From assembly GCA_964458605.1 (NCBI GenBank), contig CAYWLS010000007.1, forward strand, positions 62,001 to 126,000: a stretch of 64,000 nt of DNA, given 5' to 3'. Positions within the stretch are counted from its first letter, which is position 1. Each line of letters begins with the position of its first letter. Position numbers and translations under genes: made by a program. The DNA comes from JBBSNV01 sp964458605 (GTDB lineage: Bacteria > Pseudomonadota > Alphaproteobacteria > Reyranellales > JAQSWP01). This document shows positions 16,736-24,290 of this stretch, piece by piece. The notes below the pieces were generated by a model. It was not told the origin of the DNA and did no database searches. It saw nothing but the letters and a program-made list of their open reading frames with translations.

Positions 16736-17202
16736 TCTTGCCGCGTGCTGTGGACCGGCCTTGTTGAAGAAGGGCTCGATTTGTGCCGACGGGCGATCCT
16801 TGACTCTATGGCGTGGCGACGGTTCGGCCATTGGGCGGGCCAGCCAAGGCGACTTGGCTTGTGGCTCGCATCCGACGTTGCCCCTCCCGCGCCGCACGGG
16901 CGGCGGGAATGCAGCGGCCAATTGTGAAAGCGCGCGGCGATGAAAGCGATGCGCGAGTAGGATATGCGGAAGCTTTGTGCAGGCGTGTTTTGCGCGGCGG
17001 AACAAAGCCTTGCGCTGCTCGCAGCTATTGCTTTCGCCGTCGTTTCCATCGATCATCGCCGCCAACAAAGAAAAGCGGTCCAGTCGCAAAGCGCGCCGCA
17101 TCAGGGAGGTCGGGTTGTTAGCGATCGTTCGATCGCAAGGGCGAGGTGTCGCCCGCGCGATCAATTTTTCCACCGGAACTGTGTAAGTCGGGGCGCGCGG
17201 CC
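16736..17202. other. Non-coding stretch between the cysG leader and livG
   Basis: Short open frames on both strands show no recognisable domain and no convincing ribosome binding site, so I see no gene here. The stretch holds the perfect palindrome GCGATCG-TT-CGATCGC at 17121-17136, 66 bases before livG, and probably the promoter of the liv cluster. Confidence 0.5.
17121..17136. promoter_or_regulatory. Candidate operator upstream of livG
   Basis: A perfect dyad, GCGATCG then TT then CGATCGC, 66 bases before the livG start. Its size and position fit an operator for a dimeric repressor of the liv/CoA-ligase cluster; no regulator gene lies beside it, so the binder is unknown. Confidence 0.4.
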
Positions 17203-18012
17203 ATGAGTGTGTCTGCGGGGCGTGTTTCCTCGGATATCCAGTTGTCCGTCGAGGGCGTGTCCAAGCGCTTCGGCGGCGTGCGCGCGGTCGAGAGCATCGA
17301 CCTGACGGTGCCCAAGGGCGCCATCCTGTCGGTGATCGGGCCCAACGGGGCGGGCAAGACCTCGCTGATCAACATGATCAGCGGCTTCTACCAGCCCGAC
17401 ACCGGCCGCGTGACCCTGGAAGGGCGCAACGTCACCGGGGTGCGGCCCAGCCGCATCGCCGAGCTGGGGGTGGCGCGCACCTTCCAGAACATCGCGCTGT
17501 TTCGCGGCATGACGGTGCTCGACAACCTGATGCTGGGCCGGCATGTGCGCATGAAGTCGGGCCTGCTGTCGTCCTTCATCTACTGGGGACTCGCGCAGCG
17601 CGAGGAAATCCGGCACCGCGAACGGGTCGAGGACATCATCGACTTCCTGGGCCTGCAGGATCTGCGCAAGCAGCCGACCGGCGCGCTGGCCTACGGCCTG
17701 CAGAAGCGCGTCGAGCTGGGCCGTGCGCTGGCGGTCGATCCCAAGATCCTGCTGCTCGACGAGCCGATGGGCGGCATGAACCAGGAAGAGAAGGAGGACA
17801 TGGCCCGCTTCATCCTCGACGTGAACGAGGAATGGGGCGTGACCGTGGTGCTGATCGAGCACGACATGGGCGTGGTCATGGATATCTCCGACTATGTGGT
17901 GGTGCTCGACCAGGGCAAGCGCATTGCCGGCGGCACGCCCGACGAAGTGCAACGACATCCCGATGTCATCCGTGCCTATCTGGGCACGACCAAAGGCGGA
18001 GGCCGAGCCTGA
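17203..18012 (+). CDS. livG: Branched-chain-type ABC transporter ATPase
   Basis: A 269-residue ATPase from ATG 17203. Walker A is GPNGAGKTS (46-54) and Walker B is LLLDEPMGG. The sequence has the LivG-type insertion between them (ARTFQNIALFRGMTVLDNLMLGRH) and ends with the IAGGTPDEV pattern. The usual ABC signature is degenerate (LAYGLQKRVELGRAL), as is common in LivG proteins of this branch. It pairs with LivF (23378-24172) to drive the LivH-LivM permease. It opens a cluster in which a CoA ligase gene starts on its stop codon (TGATG). Confidence 0.9.
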   Translation: MSVSAGRVSSDIQLSVEGVSKRFGGVRAVESIDLTVPKGAILSVIGPNGAGKTSLINMISGFYQPDTGRVTLEGRNVTGVRPSRIAELGVARTFQNIALFRGMTVLDNLMLGRHVRMKSGLLSSFIYWGLAQREEIRHRERVEDIIDFLGLQDLRKQPTGALAYGLQKRVELGRALAVDPKILLLDEPMGGMNQEEKEDMARFILDVNEEWGVTVVLIEHDMGVVMDISDYVVVLDQGKRIAGGTPDEVQRHPDVIRAYLGTTKGGGRA

Positions 18013-19979
18013 TGCCCGACACCCATGCCGCGCAGTCGCCTGGCGCGCTGCCGTCCAAGACCATGACCCTGCCCAAGCTGATGCTGCAGAACGCGCGCAC
18101 GATTCCCGATGCGCCGGCCATCCGCGAGAAGGATCTCGGCATCTGGCAGACCTTCACCTGGAAGCAATACGCCGAGCATGTGCGCGATTTCGCCAACGGT
18201 CTGGCGTCGCTGGGTTTCCAGCGCGGCGAGAAGGTCACGGTGGTGGGCGACAATCGTCCGCGCCTGTACTGGGCGCAGATCGCGGCCCAGAGCCTGGGCG
18301 GCATGGCGGTGCCGGTCTACCAGGATTCGATCGCCTCGGAACTGGTCTACGTGCTCAATCATGCCGAGGTCTCGGTGATCGTCGCCGAGGACCAGGAGCA
18401 GGTCGACAAGATCCTGTCGCTGCGCGAGCAGCTGCCGACCTTGCGCCATCTGATCTACGACGACCCCCGCGGCATGACCTCCTATCAGGAGGATTTCCTG
18501 CTGTCGTTCGAGGAGGTCGAGAAGCGCGGCCGCGACTTCGCCAAGCAGCATCCCGGCTATTTCGAGCAGGAGGTCGAGAAGGGCAAGCCCAGCGACACCG
18601 CGCTGCTGGCCTATACTTCCGGCACCACCGGCAATCCCAAGGGCGCCATCCTGCTGCATTCCAACCTGCTGGCCGCCGCCGAGGCCTTCTTCGAGGTCGA
18701 AAGCATCCGTCGCGGCGACGACTGGCTGAGCTACCTGCCGATGGCGTGGGCCGGCGATTCGATCTTCTCGCTGGTGCTGTCGATGATGGTGGGCGTGACC
18801 TGCTCCTGCCCCGAAAGCCCGGAGACGGTGCAGCGCGACCTGCGCGAGCTCGGTCCCACCGGCATCATCGCCCCGCCGCGCATCTGGGAGAACATGCTGA
18901 CCGGCCTGCAGGTCAAGGCGGCCGACGCCTCGCCGCTCAAGCGCCGCGTGTTCAACTACTTCCGCGCGCTGGCCGAGGAGATCGAGCTGGCGCGCAGCGA
19001 GGGCAAGCCGGTCTCCGCCGGCAAGCGCTTCATGTACCGGATCGGCGAATTCCTGGTGTACGGCCCGGTGCGCGACCAGCTCGGCCTGCGCCGGCTGCGC
19101 TGGGCCTATACCGGCGGCGCGCCGCTGGGCGCCGACGCCTTCCGCTTCTTCCGCGGCTTCGGCGTCAACCTCAAGCAGGTCTACGGCTCGACCGAATGCA
19201 GCGCGCTGGTCGCCTACCAGCCCGACAGCGAGGCCGACCCCAACACGGTGGGCCGGCCCTGCCCGCGCATCGAGGTCAAGGTCGACGAGCGCGGCGAGGT
19301 GCTGGTCAAGGGCGGCGGCGTGTTCTTCGGCTACTTCAAGCAGGACGACGCCACCAGCGAGGCGTTCGATTCCGAAGGCTGGTTCCGCACCGGCGATGCC
19401 GGCTTCTTCGACCCGCAGGGCCACCTGGTGATCATCGATCGCGCCAAGGATGTCGGCAAGCTGACCGACGGTACGCCGATCGCCCCGCAGTTCATCGAGA
19501 ACAAGCTGAAGTTCAGCCCGTTCATCCGCGAGGCGGTATCGTTCGGCAACGGCCAACCTTTCGTCACGGCGATGATCGCCATCGATCTGAACACGGTGGG
19601 CAACTGGGCCGAGAAGCGCAGCCTGCCTTACACCTCGTTCATGGACCTGGCGCAGAAGCCGGAGGTGCGCGAGCTGATCCGCGGCGAGATCGCCAAGTGC
19701 AACGCCACCCTGCCGGAGGCCACGCGCATCCGCCGCTTCCTGCTGCTGGTCAAGGATCTGGAGGCCGACGACGCCGAGATCACGCGCACGCGCAAGCTGC
19801 GCCGCCGCTTCATCGCCGAGAAATACGCCGCCGTCATCGATGCCTTCTACAGCGGCAAGGATCGCGTCGATCTGACCACCGAGATCACCTACGAGGACGG
19901 CCGCAAGGCCAGGATCAGCTCCACCGTGGTGATCGCCGACGTCGACGCGCTGCAGGCGCCAACGGCACGGGCGGCCTGA
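18012..19979 (+). CDS. AMP-forming acyl-CoA ligase (long-chain fatty acid or aryl acid type)
   Basis: A 655-residue adenylate-forming enzyme. The ATP-binding loop YTSGTTGNPKG is at 201-211, the YGSTEC motif and the GWFRTGDAG core motif follow, and a long-chain-type IDRAKDVGKLTDG hinge precedes the C-terminal lid. Its length and the FIENKLKFSPFI segment place it with long-chain acyl-CoA synthetases, but some relatives act on other carboxylic acids. The ATG shares its first base with the livG stop, so the two are coupled. The embedding in a liv transporter suggests activation of the imported compound to its CoA thioester at the membrane, which is an inference. Confidence 0.88.
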   Translation: MPDTHAAQSPGALPSKTMTLPKLMLQNARTIPDAPAIREKDLGIWQTFTWKQYAEHVRDFANGLASLGFQRGEKVTVVGDNRPRLYWAQIAAQSLGGMAVPVYQDSIASELVYVLNHAEVSVIVAEDQEQVDKILSLREQLPTLRHLIYDDPRGMTSYQEDFLLSFEEVEKRGRDFAKQHPGYFEQEVEKGKPSDTALLAYTSGTTGNPKGAILLHSNLLAAAEAFFEVESIRRGDDWLSYLPMAWAGDSIFSLVLSMMVGVTCSCPESPETVQRDLRELGPTGIIAPPRIWENMLTGLQVKAADASPLKRRVFNYFRALAEEIELARSEGKPVSAGKRFMYRIGEFLVYGPVRDQLGLRRLRWAYTGGAPLGADAFRFFRGFGVNLKQVYGSTECSALVAYQPDSEADPNTVGRPCPRIEVKVDERGEVLVKGGGVFFGYFKQDDATSEAFDSEGWFRTGDAGFFDPQGHLVIIDRAKDVGKLTDGTPIAPQFIENKLKFSPFIREAVSFGNGQPFVTAMIAIDLNTVGNWAEKRSLPYTSFMDLAQKPEVRELIRGEIAKCNATLPEATRIRRFLLLVKDLEADDAEITRTRKLRRRFIAEKYAAVIDAFYSGKDRVDLTTEITYEDGRKARISSTVVIADVDALQAPTARAA

Positions 19980-19984
19980 TCGTC

Positions 19985-20896
19985 ATGAGTTGCTTCCTGA
20001 ACATCGATTTCGACTGGATCTTCACCTTCGGCCTGGTGGCCAACGGGGTGCTGATCGGCCTGATGTACTCGCTGATCGCGCTGGGCTTCGTGCTGGTCTA
20101 CAAGGCGACCGACGCCATCAACTTCGCCCAGGGCGAATTCGTCATGGCCGGCGGCTTCCTGGCCGGCGTGATCGCGGCCGGTTCGCAGAGCATCTGGCTC
20201 GGCATGCTGGTGGCGCTGGTCGGCATGGTCGCCTTCGGCTTCGGCCTGGAGCGCGTCGTGCTGCGGCCGCTGATCGGCCGGCCGGTGGTGGCGGTGATCA
20301 TGGCCACGATCGGCCTGGCGGCGATGCTGCGCGGCGTGTTCCCGCTGTTCGTCGGCACCGAGACCTATCCCGTGCCGCTGCCGATTCCGGACGAACCGCT
20401 GCAGCTGGCAGGCATCAATTTGCGCTGGATCCAGCTCGTCGGCGCCGCCGTGTCGCTGATGTTCCTGGCCGCCTTCACCTGGTTCTTCATGAAGAGCCGC
20501 ATGGGCGTGGCGATGCGCGCCGTGGCCGACAACCAGCAGGTCGCCATGGCCATGGGCATCAACGTCGAGCGCTATTTCGCGCTGGCCTGGGCCATGGCCG
20601 GCATCGTCTCGGCGCTGGGCGGCATCGTGTGGGGCTCGATGCTGGGCGTCGATACCGGCCTGGCGCTGGTCGGGCTCAAGGTGTTTCCGGTGGTGATCCT
20701 GGGCGGTCTGGATTCGATCCCCGGCGCGGTGATCGGCGGCATCGTCATCGGCCTGATCGAGAACCTGACCTCGGGCTATCTCGACCCGTGCGTGGGCGGC
20801 GGCACCAAGGACTTCGCGCCCTACGTGCTGATGATCCTGGTTCTGATGTTCAAGCCCTACGGCATCTTCGGCAAGCGCCGCATCGAGCGCGTTTAG
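19985..20896 (+). CDS. livH: Branched-chain-type ABC transporter permease LivH
   Basis: A 303-residue inner-membrane protein with about eight hydrophobic helices, from ATG 19985, five bases after the ligase stop. Family marks are LMYSLIALGFVLVYKATDAINFAQGEF near the N-terminus and the EAA-like loop region MRAVADNQQVAMAMGINVER. GGLDSIPGAVIGG near the C-terminus is also typical. It forms the translocation pore with LivM. A much longer open frame that includes this region and extends upstream is only a shadow of the ligase gene. Confidence 0.9.
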   Translation: MSCFLNIDFDWIFTFGLVANGVLIGLMYSLIALGFVLVYKATDAINFAQGEFVMAGGFLAGVIAAGSQSIWLGMLVALVGMVAFGFGLERVVLRPLIGRPVVAVIMATIGLAAMLRGVFPLFVGTETYPVPLPIPDEPLQLAGINLRWIQLVGAAVSLMFLAAFTWFFMKSRMGVAMRAVADNQQVAMAMGINVERYFALAWAMAGIVSALGGIVWGSMLGVDTGLALVGLKVFPVVILGGLDSIPGAVIGGIVIGLIENLTSGYLDPCVGGGTKDFAPYVLMILVLMFKPYGIFGKRRIERV

Positions 20897-20913
20897 TAGG
20901 GGGCTCGGGGGCA

Positions 20914-22002
20914 ATGTTCCATCGCGAAGCAGGCGTCTTCAAGACTTCGTACCGCTCGGACATGGGGCTCTATCCCCTGCCGATCGCCAAGTGGACCGTC
21001 GGCGTCATCTGCGCGCTGCTGCTGATCTTCCCGCTGCTGATGCGCCTGCTGGTGCCCGAAGGCTCGATCGACTATTTCGTGTCGCTGGCCAATCTCAGCC
21101 TGATCGCGGTGGTCGGCGCGGTCGGCCTCAACATCCTGGTGGGCTACACCGGCCAGATCTCGATCGGCCACGGCGCCTTCATGTCGGTCGGCGCCTATAC
21201 CGCCGCCAACCTGGCGGTGCGCGCCGACCTGCCGTTCTGGATCACCCTGCCGGCCGGCGGCCTGATGGCGGCGGCGATCGGCGCGGTGGTCGGCATCCCC
21301 TCGCTGCGCATCAAGGGTCTTTATCTCGCCATCGCCACCCTGGCCGGCCAGCTCATCATCGAGTGGACCATCAACCACGTGTCGTATATCTCCGGCGGCA
21401 CGCAGGCCTCGATCCGCGTGCCGCGCCCGACCGTGTTCGGCTACGAGCTGAGCAGCCAGCGCGATCTCTACTATTTCCTGCTGTTCTTCGCCGTGCTGGC
21501 GGTGGTCGGCGCGCTCAACCTGGTGCGCAGCCGCATCGGCCGCGCCTTCGTCGCCATCCGCGACCAGGACATCGCCGCCGAGATCATCGGCATCAACAAC
21601 TACCGCTACAAGCTGATGTCGTTTGCCGTGTCGTCGTTCTACGGCGGCATCACCGGCGTGCTCTACACCTACTATCTGGGCATCGCCAACTACGAGCAGT
21701 TCCAGATCAACGTCTCGATCGAGTACCTCGCCATGATCATCATCGGCGGGCTGGGCTCGATCCTGGGCTCGATCTTCGGCGCCGTGTTCGTGTCGCTGCT
21801 GCCCACCATCATCCGCACCTTCATGGAAAGCGTCGGCGGGCTGTTCATGACCCACGAGCAGGTGCTGACCGTGGTGCCCTATCTGCGCCTGATCATCTTC
21901 GGCGGCCTGATCGTGCTGTTCCTGGTGGTCGAGCCCGAAGGCCTGAGCCGGCTGTGGCGCAACATCCGCAACTATTTCAGGACCTGGCCATTCTCGTATT
22001 GA
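20914..22002 (+). CDS. livM: Branched-chain-type ABC transporter permease LivM
   Basis: A 362-residue polytopic membrane protein from ATG 20914, with a G-rich ribosome binding site upstream (GTAGGGGGC). The segment GLNILVGYTGQISIGHGAFMSVGAY is the LivM signature and AIRDQDIAAEIIGINNYRYKL is the coupling loop that meets the ATPases. It lies 17 bases after livH and is presumably co-translated. The second permease half of a liv importer is always of this type. Confidence 0.9.
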   Translation: MFHREAGVFKTSYRSDMGLYPLPIAKWTVGVICALLLIFPLLMRLLVPEGSIDYFVSLANLSLIAVVGAVGLNILVGYTGQISIGHGAFMSVGAYTAANLAVRADLPFWITLPAGGLMAAAIGAVVGIPSLRIKGLYLAIATLAGQLIIEWTINHVSYISGGTQASIRVPRPTVFGYELSSQRDLYYFLLFFAVLAVVGALNLVRSRIGRAFVAIRDQDIAAEIIGINNYRYKLMSFAVSSFYGGITGVLYTYYLGIANYEQFQINVSIEYLAMIIIGGLGSILGSIFGAVFVSLLPTIIRTFMESVGGLFMTHEQVLTVVPYLRLIIFGGLIVLFLVVEPEGLSRLWRNIRNYFRTWPFSY

Positions 22003-22060
22003 TCGTGTGAGAGCGCCCGCAAGAGGCGCGTATTGTGGCATCAACCAAGGAGAGGGAACG

Positions 22061-23305
22061 ATGAAGACTAGCTGGAAAACATGGGGCGCCGCCGCGGCAT
22101 TCGCCGTCGCGTCGTTCGGCCTGTCCGGGATCGCCTCGGCGCAGGTCAAGGAAGTCGTCATGGGCTTCCAGATCGACCGCACCGGCCCGACGCAGAATAT
22201 CGGCGTGCCGATGGCCGTGGGCTACCACGACTATGTCGACCTGGTGAACGCCAATGGCGGCATCGACGGCGTCAAGCTGCGCATCTCGGAAGTCGACAAC
22301 GAATACAAGGTGCCGCCGGCCGTCGAAGGCTACGAGCGGCAGAAGAAGGACGGCGCGGTGCTGATCTCCTTCTTCGGCACCGCCTCGACCCTGGCGCTGA
22401 TCCCCAAGACCACCGAGGACAAGATCCCCGGCATGTCGCCCGGCTTCGGCTCGGCGGCCTCGGCCAACGGCAAGAGCTATCCCTACACCTTCCTGATGGC
22501 GGCGTCGTACTGGTCGCAGGCCGCAGGCGCGGTCAAGTTCGCCAAGGACCAGCTGGGCGGCAACCTCAAGGGCAAGAAGATCGCCTATCTGTACTACGAC
22601 AATCCGGCCGGCAAGGAGCCGTTGCCGATCCTGGAGGACATCGCCAAGATCGAGGGCTTCGAGCTCAAGGAATTCGCCGTGCCGCCGCCGGGCCTGGACA
22701 TCACCGCCCAGGCGCTCGACATCGCCCAGCGCTTCCGCGCCGATTTCGTGATCTCCCACCTGTTCGGCCGCGCGCCGTCGGTGGCGATCAAGGCGCTCAA
22801 GGGCAACGGCTATCCGCTGAAGAAGGTGGTGTCGTTCGTGTGGGGCGGCGCCGAGGACGATATCCTGTCGGCCGGCGGCTACGCCGCGGCGGACGGCTAC
22901 AACACCCTGCAGTTCGCCGGCGTCGGCTCCGACTACAAGGTGCTGGACGATATCCGCGCCATGTACAAGAAGGCCGGCAAGGAGCCGCCCAAGGAAATGG
23001 CGTCGACCGCCTACTATAACCGCGGCGTGTTCTTCGCCGCGCTGCAGATCGAGGCGATCCGCAGCGCGCTGAAGCTGAACGGCGGCAAGCAGCCGACCGG
23101 CACCGACGTCAAGAACGGCTTCGAGCACATCAAGGGCTTCACCCTGGGCGGCTTCGTACCGCCGCTCGAAGTCACGCCCGACGACCACGAGGGCGGCGGC
23201 TGGGTCAAGGTGTTCCAGGTCAAGGGCGGCAAGCTGGTGGGCGTGGGCGACTGGTTCCATGCCTATCCCGACGTGCTGAAGAAGCACATCGCCGAAGGCA
23301 AGTAG
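22061..23305 (+). CDS. livK: Branched-chain-type ABC transporter substrate-binding protein
   Basis: A 414-residue periplasmic type-1 binding protein. ATG 22061 follows a strong AGGAGAGGG; the signal peptide ends near GIASAQ (about residue 28). VKEVVMGFQIDRTGPTQNIG opens the first lobe and DYVDLVNANGGIDG is the typical family stretch. The C-terminal half holds the EHIKGFTLGG segment. Its position in a cluster with a CoA ligase suggests the ligand is a carboxylic acid rather than leucine, but the sequence does not show which. A strong hairpin follows the gene. Confidence 0.88.
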   Translation: MKTSWKTWGAAAAFAVASFGLSGIASAQVKEVVMGFQIDRTGPTQNIGVPMAVGYHDYVDLVNANGGIDGVKLRISEVDNEYKVPPAVEGYERQKKDGAVLISFFGTASTLALIPKTTEDKIPGMSPGFGSAASANGKSYPYTFLMAASYWSQAAGAVKFAKDQLGGNLKGKKIAYLYYDNPAGKEPLPILEDIAKIEGFELKEFAVPPPGLDITAQALDIAQRFRADFVISHLFGRAPSVAIKALKGNGYPLKKVVSFVWGGAEDDILSAGGYAAADGYNTLQFAGVGSDYKVLDDIRAMYKKAGKEPPKEMASTAYYNRGVFFAALQIEAIRSALKLNGGKQPTGTDVKNGFEHIKGFTLGGFVPPLEVTPDDHEGGGWVKVFQVKGGKLVGVGDWFHAYPDVLKKHIAEGK

Positions 23306-23316
23306 CCGATCGGGCG

Positions 23317-23354
23317 GGGCGGGCTCCGGCCGGGGCCCGCCCGCCTCTCTTTTC
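23317..23354 (+). terminator. Hairpin with T-rich tail between livK and livF
   Basis: GGGCGGGC (23317-23324) pairs with GCCCGCCC (23335-23342) around a ten-base loop. The tail gcctctcttttcc is T-rich but interrupted. It may be a partial terminator or an mRNA-protecting stem that raises binding-protein levels relative to the downstream ATPase. Confidence 0.55.
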
Positions 23355-23377
23355 CATTCACGTCGGGCGGGCCGGCA

Positions 23378-24172
23378 ATGCTGTCGCTGAACAACATTGA
23401 AGTGATCTACGACAACGTCATCCTGGTGCTGAAGGGTGTGTCGGTGGTCGTCAACCAGGGCAGCATCACGACCTTGCTGGGCGCCAACGGCGCGGGCAAG
23501 ACCACCACGCTGAAGGCGATCTCCGGCGTGCTGCGCACCGAGCGCGGCGAGGTCACCAAGGGCAACATCGATTTTTCCGGCCAGCGGCTGGACGGCATGG
23601 CGCCGTTCGATATCGTGCGGCTGGGTGTCGTGCAGGTGTTCGAAGGCCGTCGCGTGTTCGAGCATCTCACCACCGAGGAGAACCTGGTGGCGGGCGGCCA
23701 TGTGCGCAAGCACGCCGCCGAAGTGAATCGCGGCATCGATCTGGTCTACAGCTACTTTCCCCGCCTGCGCGAGCGGCGCAACCAGCAGTCGGGCTACATG
23801 TCCGGCGGCGAGCAGCAGATGCTGGCGATCGGCCGCGCGTTGATGTCCAACCCCAAGATCATCCTGCTCGACGAGCCGTCGCTGGGCCTGGCGCCGATGC
23901 TGGTCGAGGAGATCTTCGGCATCGTGCGCCAGCTGCGCGACAAGGAAGGCCTGACCGTGCTGCTGGTCGAGCAGAACGCCACCCTGGCGCTGGAAGTGGC
24001 CGACCAGGGCTACGTGATGGAAAACGGCCGCATCGTGCTGGAGGGCACCGCCGACCAGCTGCGCCAGAACTCCGACATCAAGGAGTTCTATCTGGGCCTC
24101 AACGAGGTGGGCGCCCGCAAATCCTATCGCGACGTCAAGCACTACAAGCGCCGCAAGCGCTGGCTGAGCTGA
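23378..24172 (+). CDS. livF: Branched-chain-type ABC transporter ATPase LivF
   Basis: A 264-residue ATPase from ATG 23378. Walker A is GANGAGKTT, the signature is MSGGEQQML and Walker B is ILLDEPSLGLAP, all typical of LivF. It ends with an unusual basic tail (YKRRKRWLS). It completes the transporter: LivG and LivF as ATPases, LivH and LivM as permeases, LivK as binding protein. It lies behind the hairpin that separates it from livK. Confidence 0.9.
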   Translation: MLSLNNIEVIYDNVILVLKGVSVVVNQGSITTLLGANGAGKTTTLKAISGVLRTERGEVTKGNIDFSGQRLDGMAPFDIVRLGVVQVFEGRRVFEHLTTEENLVAGGHVRKHAAEVNRGIDLVYSYFPRLRERRNQQSGYMSGGEQQMLAIGRALMSNPKIILLDEPSLGLAPMLVEEIFGIVRQLRDKEGLTVLLVEQNATLALEVADQGYVMENGRIVLEGTADQLRQNSDIKEFYLGLNEVGARKSYRDVKHYKRRKRWLS

Positions 24173-24290
24173 TCGTCCGGCGCCTGCGCTTCGGCGCGGC
24201 AGCTTGCGTCCGCCGGCCCGGCTCGGCACAATCCGCCCGCGCGGCGGTAGTCGGGGTTTCGCTGCGCCTCACCGTTTTGGGGCAGGAAAC

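Noticed and set aside
16736..17173. Small frames on both strands before livG
   Set aside because: No ribosome binding site or domain, and frames overlap on both strands.
17894..20896. A 1000-codon open frame across the CoA ligase and livH
   Set aside because: Its first two thirds are an out-of-frame shadow of the ligase with Arg/Gly/Ala-rich composition; only the livH part is a recognisable protein.
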